DNA of 64,000 nucleotides from Bacteroidota bacterium (GTDB lineage Bacteria > Bacteroidota > Bacteroidia > Bacteroidales > VadinHA17). The stretch lies in contig JAKPOU010000050.1 of NCBI GenBank assembly GCA_029547705.1, positions 90,192 to 154,191 on the forward strand, given 5' to 3'. The position numbers and the translations under genes are program-made. The number at the start of each line of letters is the position of its first letter. Within the stretch, counting starts at the first letter, position 1. Below are positions 59,574 through 64,000 of the stretch, piece after piece. The notes under the pieces are model-generated. The model was given only the letters and a program-made list of their open reading frames with translations. It made no database searches and was not told the DNA's origin.

Positions 59574-60131
59574 ATGAAAAGAATTTTCACTGCAATAAAA
59601 ATCATTCCTGAGAAATCTTTTCTGGATATTCATTCCTCTTTTCAGGCAATTCTGGCAAACGAGAAAATCAAATGGGTTGATACTTCCAATATTCATCTTA
59701 CCCTGGCTTTTCTCGGGGATATTGATGAAAAAAGAATTCCTGAACTGGCCGTCATGCTGAAACTTAAATGTGCGGGATCGGGGGAGTTTGATTTCACCCT
59801 GGCGGGGGCCGGTATTTTTAAGAATCTCAGGGATTCCAGGGTTATCTGGCTGGGTGTCAAAGAGTACGAAAAGCTGATCAGTCTTTATGAAGAAATAAAG
59901 GCAGGATTGAAAGAGACTGGCTTTCAAACAGAAGATCGTCAGTTCAGACCTCATATTACGATTGGAAGGATTAAATTCATCCGGGATGCCGGTAACCTCG
60001 GAAAGGCCCTGGAGATGTACAGGGATCAGTTCATACAGAAAGTGAATGTGGAGGAGCTTGTATTGTATGAAAGTATTCTGAAACCTTCAGGCCCGGTCTA
60101 CAAAGCCCTGGAAAAATTCAGGCTGGTGTAG
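59574..60131 (+). CDS. thpR: RNA 2',3'-cyclic phosphodiesterase (2H family)
   Basis: 2H-phosphoesterase of the LigT/ThpR type, about 185 residues. I chose the ATG at 59574 (MKRIFTAIKI); the one three bases earlier and the longer frame are less like the family. The two HxT-type motifs are HLTLAFLG (His41, Thr43) and HITIGRIK (near 125). It opens 2',3'-cyclic phosphates on RNA ends. It is a cytoplasmic single-gene unit. Confidence 0.9.
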   Translation: MKRIFTAIKIIPEKSFLDIHSSFQAILANEKIKWVDTSNIHLTLAFLGDIDEKRIPELAVMLKLKCAGSGEFDFTLAGAGIFKNLRDSRVIWLGVKEYEKLISLYEEIKAGLKETGFQTEDRQFRPHITIGRIKFIRDAGNLGKALEMYRDQFIQKVNVEELVLYESILKPSGPVYKALEKFRLV

Positions 60132-60192
60132 TTGTTGCCATAAAATTCACCCAAACAGGCTTAATAATGTTGCAGGTTCATCATGTTTTTAA

Positions 60193-61194
60193 TCAATCTT
60201 TTATACAACGAACTGATCCTCCCCACAACACAGTATTGGATCCTATTGGTAAATCAGAAGCTATATAGCCTTGGGCCCGATACCATGCAGATGTTGATTT
60301 ATTTCCAGTTGAACTCCACAATAAATTACTTTCCCTGATATATACAAATGACCCATCGTCTGCACGAAAGCCTCCGGGCAGACCAGTAAATCCACTTGAA
60401 TTTGTTGCTCCGACATTAGGACTCTTCCAGTAATCAGTTCCAGCAGCCTTCATCTTTCCACCAGCAACATCAGGCCCACCTAAAAAAGTCTCAATAATCT
60501 TCCATTCCTTAAGGTCAGGTACATGCCATCCTGAAGGGCACAGTTTTCCTGTTTGTACCGTGTACCAGTTATATAGAGCGCCATAGATGTCTTTATTAAT
60601 CACGTCATTATTGTACCAGCAATAAGCCGGCTTGAAAAGCTGACTCCATTCCCGGTTACCGGTTATCAGCGGAATGCTTGTCCCATCATTATACCTGGTT
60701 GTTTTCAGGTTCTCAGCTATCCATATCTGTGAACCAATTCCTATGGTCTGATATATGTTTCCGTCTGAATCAGCTACTGTGCCTTTCTCTCCTGTCAGAT
60801 CTGCGGGTGTGGCAAATAATAATTCATTCCCGTATGAAGTGCCTGCCTCACTTGTAGCGTAAGCCCTGACGTAATAGGTAATTTCAGGTTTTAGACCGCC
60901 AATCCTGAGTTCAAAGGGTACAAGGTAGGGATAAAGATGGGTGCTGACCGTACTGTCTTCAATTGTGGGCGAAGGAGAGTCGCTCCAGCACAAGCCTTTT
61001 TCAATCAGTTTTGTACTGCCGGCAGATATTACAACTCCAGTGCAGGAAGCAGATGTTGGTGTGACAACAGATACTTCAGTTGTATCTACTTCAGGTAAAA
61101 CAGATTTTTCTTTTTTACAACTGATCCCGAGTACAATAAAGAACATTGATATACTTACCACGCAGGCTGTAACACTTTTATTTGCGTCTTTCAT
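60193..61194 (-). CDS. FISUMP-domain lipoprotein with Fn3-like domain
   Basis: A 333-residue lipoprotein (FIVLGISC, Cys near 26). A fibronectin-III-like domain (about 38-130, EVSVVTPTSASCTGVVISAG) comes first. The Fibrobacter succinogenes major paralogous (FISUMP) domain follows: GNIYQTIGIGSQIWIAENLK, ALYNWYTVQTGKLCPSGWHVP, FTGLPGGFRADDGSF, LLWSSTG. FISUMP proteins are surface lipoproteins of unknown function, possibly structural or carbohydrate-binding. Confidence 0.9.
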   Translation of the reverse strand: MKDANKSVTACVVSISMFFIVLGISCKKEKSVLPEVDTTEVSVVTPTSASCTGVVISAGSTKLIEKGLCWSDSPSPTIEDSTVSTHLYPYLVPFELRIGGLKPEITYYVRAYATSEAGTSYGNELLFATPADLTGEKGTVADSDGNIYQTIGIGSQIWIAENLKTTRYNDGTSIPLITGNREWSQLFKPAYCWYNNDVINKDIYGALYNWYTVQTGKLCPSGWHVPDLKEWKIIETFLGGPDVAGGKMKAAGTDYWKSPNVGATNSSGFTGLPGGFRADDGSFVYIRESNLLWSSTGNKSTSAWYRAQGYIASDLPIGSNTVLWGGSVRCIKD

Positions 61195-61346
61195 TGTCTT
61201 TAAATATCAGTTTTTATCTTAATGGCTTATTTTTATCTTATAAGAATAATGAAGATTGCGAATTCAGTGGCAATGTCAGAAAATTAAGACAGCTTACAAA
61301 TAATATCTTTTTCATAAGCAGGAATTATTAAAATGGATTTGACCTC

Positions 61347-61387
61347 AGTTCAGTTTTATGCAGACAATTTTTCCATTAAACTGAACT
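61347..61387. promoter_or_regulatory. 10-bp inverted repeat in the gap before the accessory patch
   Basis: AGTTCAGTTT (61347-61356) and AAACTGAACT (61378-61387) form a perfect stem with a 21-base loop. It could be an operator or a recombination site. The gap 61195-61437 otherwise shows nothing but AT-rich sequence. Confidence 0.4.
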
Positions 61388-61437
61388 TGTTATCAAAATT
61401 ATGAAATAATCAAACCTGAGTCAAAAAAATATCCGCG

Positions 61438-61659
61438 TTGTGGAGATTTGAAATTTGCCGTTCTCTTTTAAGTTGGGTAAACGAAGGTTCTCATACTTTG
61501 CCCGATGATTTGTATATTGAGGCACCTGATTGCACCAAAGTGAAATATTTAAAAGTATTTCAGGATATTTTCAACCATACTGCAATTAATTATCAAATGT
61601 CCAGTTTATTTTATAATTTACTGGACAATTTTATTACTTTTGCAAAAGCAATTTATTAA
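61438..61659 (+). pseudogene. C-terminal remnant, probably of an AAA-family ATPase
   Basis: The nominal TTG start at 61438 lacks context. The peptide SLLSWVNEGSHTLPDDLYIE, then YLKVFQDIFNHTAINYQM, looks like the C-terminal end of large AAA-type ATPases found in bacterial defence loci (recalled, not searched). After that the frame runs into the promoter of the antitoxin gene and ends by overlapping its ATG by one base (TAATG). It is too short to be an intact gene. Confidence 0.4.
61598..61627 (+). promoter_or_regulatory. Candidate AbiEi operator over the toxin-antitoxin promoter
   Basis: A perfect 8-bp inverted repeat, TGTCCAGT (61598-61605) and ACTGGACA (61620-61627), has half-site centres 22 bases apart, about two helical turns. 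The AT-rich spacer contains TATAAT. It ends 31 bases before the antitoxin ATG. AbiEi antitoxins are known to repress their own operon by binding inverted repeats, so this is the natural candidate. Confidence 0.65.
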
Positions 61660-62384
61660 TGAAAACATCTGAATACATATCACTTACAATCGACAGACTT
61701 CCGAAAGGATATGTTTTCACCTATGCCGACTTTATTACCGAGGTGAACAAAAAAGAAGCCGTTATAAAAGCACTTAACCGGATGGTGGCTTCCGGTAAGA
61801 TAATGAAACTCGCCAAAGGTAAATATTATAAACCCGAAACCACACCGTTCGGAAAACTGTTGCCCGACCAAAAACAGGTAGTAAAAGACTTGTTGGAAGA
61901 AAACGGTAAAATTATCGGTTACCTGACAGGTTACAGCATATACAATCAATTGGGTTTAACCACGCAGGTTAGCAATACCATACAAATAGGGCGAAACCAA
62001 ATAAGGCCAAGTTTTAAACGCGAACGTTATACCATTTCATTTATCAAACAAAAAAACACCATCACAAAAGAAAATATTCCCTTATTACAAATTCTGGATG
62101 CCTTACGGTACATAAAAAAAATACCTGATGCAGGAATAGAATCATCGTGTCGAAGGCTTTTAAATATCTTAAAAGAATTAACCGAAAACGACAAGAGTTC
62201 ATTGGTTCGGTTGGCGTTAAAATATCCGCCGGTTACAAGGGCTTTATTAGGAGCTATGTTGGAGCAATTGCAGCAAACCGAAATAACACAACCCTTGCTT
62301 AAATCGCTCAATCCTATTACTAAATACAAGCTTTCGGGCATTTCGAAGGTTTTAATTACCGCCGAAAAATGGAATCTGTTATGA
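61659..62384 (+). CDS. abiEi: AbiEi-family antitoxin (DUF6088), type IV toxin-antitoxin
   Basis: Antitoxin and autorepressor of an AbiE system, 241 residues. The N-terminal winged helix (about 1-60: YISLTIDRLPKGYVFTYADF, ALNRMVASGKIMKLAKGKYYK) should bind the operator upstream. The C-terminal domain (about 75-240: GYLTGYSIYNQLGLTTQVSN, LQILDALRYIKKIPD) neutralises toxin activity. The start ATG overlaps the preceding remnant's stop. The toxin gene begins within its stop codon. The DNA is AT-rich compared with the flanking genome, consistent with lateral gain. Confidence 0.88.
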   Translation: MKTSEYISLTIDRLPKGYVFTYADFITEVNKKEAVIKALNRMVASGKIMKLAKGKYYKPETTPFGKLLPDQKQVVKDLLEENGKIIGYLTGYSIYNQLGLTTQVSNTIQIGRNQIRPSFKRERYTISFIKQKNTITKENIPLLQILDALRYIKKIPDAGIESSCRRLLNILKELTENDKSSLVRLALKYPPVTRALLGAMLEQLQQTEITQPLLKSLNPITKYKLSGISKVLITAEKWNLL

Positions 62385-63325
62385 AGCTGCACCACGATAT
62401 AAAATTATTTTCGGACACATTGAGGGCTGCATCACAGCACTTGGATATTAAATTGGAATTTGTAGAAAAAGATTACTGGATAACCTTGGTGTTAAGTCGA
62501 TTGGCAAAAAATAAATATGTTGATGAATCGGTTTTTAAAGGAGGTACATCGCTATCAAAAGGATATAATCTGATAAAGCGATTTTCGGAGGATGTTGATA
62601 TTGCCATTATAAACGACAAGGGTAAAACAGGTAATGAAATTAAGACCATCATCCGCACTATTGAAAAAGAAATCACATCCGATTTAACCGAAGTGCAAAT
62701 GGACGGTGTTACCAGCAAAGGTTCACGGATCAGAAAATCTGTTTTTGAATATGTGACCACAGATAAAAGTAATAAGAACAACAAATTGATTGTCGAGATA
62801 AATTCATTTGCCAATCCTTTTCCTTTTCAACGGCTTTCCTTAAAAAGTTTTGTATTTGACTTCTTACAGCAGACAGGAAATGAAAAATACATAGAGCAAT
62901 ACGACCTTCAACCATTTGAGGTAAATGTATTGAGCAAAGAGCAAACGTTGTTGGAGAAAACAATTTCACTAATCCGGTTTTCATTCGAACAAAAAGCCGT
63001 TGAAACTATTTCGAAAAAGATACGGCACTTTTACGATTTATACTTCTTAATGAAAAATCCTGAATGTGCTGAATTTGTTTCATCTGATTCGTTTAAGAAA
63101 CAATTTGAAACTATCCTGCAACACGACAGGGAAATGTTCGAAGAACCGATAGGATGGCAAACTAAGTTAATTTCAGAATCTCCTTTAGTGGCAGATTTCC
63201 CAGCCATCTGGGAACAATTAAAAGAAAAATATCAAACTGAATTATCAGCGTTGGCATATAGGACAATCCCTGCTGAAAATGAAGTGGCTAAATGGTTTAA
63301 AGAATTTATAAAGAGAATTGAATGA
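62381..63325 (+). CDS. abiEii: AbiEii/AbiGii-family nucleotidyltransferase toxin
   Basis: Toxin of the AbiE system, about 314 residues from the ATG at 62381, which overlaps the antitoxin stop by 4 bases; the ATG at 62369 is less likely. The nucleotidyltransferase motif is FKGGTSLSKGYNLIKRFSEDVDIAI in form (GGTSL then SxDxD). Later conserved blocks are KEQTLLEKTISLIR and the basic RHFYDLYFLM. AbiEii-type toxins transfer nucleotides to cellular RNA targets and abort phage growth. All key residues are intact, so the pair is probably functional. Confidence 0.9.
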   Translation: MKLHHDIKLFSDTLRAASQHLDIKLEFVEKDYWITLVLSRLAKNKYVDESVFKGGTSLSKGYNLIKRFSEDVDIAIINDKGKTGNEIKTIIRTIEKEITSDLTEVQMDGVTSKGSRIRKSVFEYVTTDKSNKNNKLIVEINSFANPFPFQRLSLKSFVFDFLQQTGNEKYIEQYDLQPFEVNVLSKEQTLLEKTISLIRFSFEQKAVETISKKIRHFYDLYFLMKNPECAEFVSSDSFKKQFETILQHDREMFEEPIGWQTKLISESPLVADFPAIWEQLKEKYQTELSALAYRTIPAENEVAKWFKEFIKRIE

Positions 63326-63370
63326 AGTTAACTGAAGAAAAATCAGAAAAGGCATTTACCGAATTGTTAT
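63322..63370 (+). pseudogene. 5' stub of a third gene in the abiE operon
   Basis: ATGA overlap with the toxin stop starts MKLTEEKSEKAFTELLF. After about 16 codons the sequence changes to that of a subtilase in another frame, and this frame ends at 63495 in meaningless sequence. It looks like the beginning of a co-translated gene lost at a junction. Confidence 0.4.
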
Positions 63371-63988
63371 TTACCGTTTACAGCGCCTCATGTAGCAGGT
63401 GTTGCGGCATTAATATTACCACAAAAAACAGTTTATGCAGCCTTATCGCCGCCACCGCTTTTCGATGTAAGTGGTCCCGGATCAATTGTTCTTAATAGTA
63501 CAGAACATTATGTTGCTGATATTTTACCAATGGATATTTCATCGTATGGTATTTATTACTATGACTGGTCCGTGACAAGCAATTTTCAGTTTGCAAGCTC
63601 TCATACCGGCCAGATTGATGTATATGTCAAAGGTATAGCCCTTGGCAGGGGCACTATCAGTTTTTATACGACAAATGGTTGTGGATCATCTGCTTTTAAC
63701 TTCCCGGTAAGAGTAGTATCAGGGCTGCTCAGGGTTTATCCTAACCCGGCAAACAATGAAATCACACTCGGGATAGATTATGATGATGCTGAATATGCTG
63801 AAAGTGAACTATTGACTGAAAAAGAAACCTCGGTTACAATATATAATAATTCAGGCACGCCTGTTTTTGTTAACAGGTATAATTACAAGGAGATAAAGAT
63901 AAATGTATCGGGATGGCAAAGGGGTATATACTATGTAAACCTGAAGACAGGAGAGGAAGAATACAGCACGACATTCGTGGTTGAATAA
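63371..63988 (+). pseudogene. 3' fragment of a T9SS-exported subtilisin-like protease
   Basis: From about 63377 the frame reads FTAPHVAGVAALIL, the segment just after the catalytic Ser of S8 subtilases; the Ser and everything before it are missing. A beta-rich domain (about 63425-63710) and a T9SS type A sorting domain follow (VYPNPANNEITLGI, VTIYNNSGTPVF, VSGWQRGIYYVNLKTGEE). The first internal ATG at 63530 would give a protein without signal peptide or active site. The fragment cannot work as a protease. Confidence 0.8.
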
Positions 63989-64000
63989 CACTAAAGAGGT

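Overview
The window is chromosomal DNA of a Bacteroidota bacterium, probably of the Bacteroidales/Marinilabiliales kind. Support comes from a SusC/SusD pair with its own ECF sigma factor and FecR anti-sigma factor, type IX secretion (T9SS) C-terminal sorting domains, FISUMP, DUF4294 and DUF1080 families, many lipoproteins, and glycoside hydrolases and esterases with export signals. I see no tRNA, rRNA or CRISPR array.

Layout. 1-7.7 kb: a Tat-exported flavoprotein overlapping a membrane polyferredoxin, then aldose epimerase, M28 peptidase, DUF1080 lipoprotein and a UroD-like methyltransferase. 7.7-18.5 kb: an AT-rich block with ECF sigma, an IS3-family element (8.8-10.1 kb) lying between the sigma and anti-sigma genes, FecR, a leader peptide with hairpin, SusC, SusD, a terminator and an exported ComEC-like MBL protein. 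18.4-22.1 kb: a lipoprotein gene split by a second IS3-family element with a clear 4-bp target duplication. 22.5-33.2 kb: a SelA-like PLP enzyme, remnants of two decayed genes, a Gfo/Idh oxidoreductase, an M28 peptidase, an alpha/beta-hydrolase-like protein, and a minus-strand operon of amidohydrolase, SelA-like enzyme and RidA, all with export signals. 33.4-42.4 kb: a plus-strand run of AGE-family epimerase, beta-propeller, metallophosphoesterase, SGNH esterase, M14 peptidase and GH3, facing a CE7-like acetyl esterase across a large palindrome. 44-56 kb: amino-acid permease, rRNA methyltransferase, radical-SAM sulfatase maturase, dienelactone hydrolase, formate-THF ligase, GH2 beta-galactosidase, PHP hydrolase and a DUF3267 membrane protein. 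56.6-61.2 kb: T9SS cargo, a beta-helix protein, DUF4294, ThpR and a FISUMP lipoprotein. 61.4-64 kb: an AT-rich accessory patch with an ATPase remnant, an AbiEi/AbiEii toxin-antitoxin pair with a candidate operator, and the 3' end of a T9SS-exported subtilase.

Together the genes suggest envelope-located scavenging of plant-type glycans (GH2, GH3, acetyl esterase, SGNH esterase, AGE) and of peptides or amino-acid derivatives (M28, M14, permease, RidA/SelA-like/amidohydrolase). The most distinctive feature is the number of enzyme families normally cytoplasmic that here carry twin-arginine signals. In particular, a complete amidohydrolase-PLP lyase-RidA set appears to be exported. Function statements rest on family motifs read by eye; no database search was possible.
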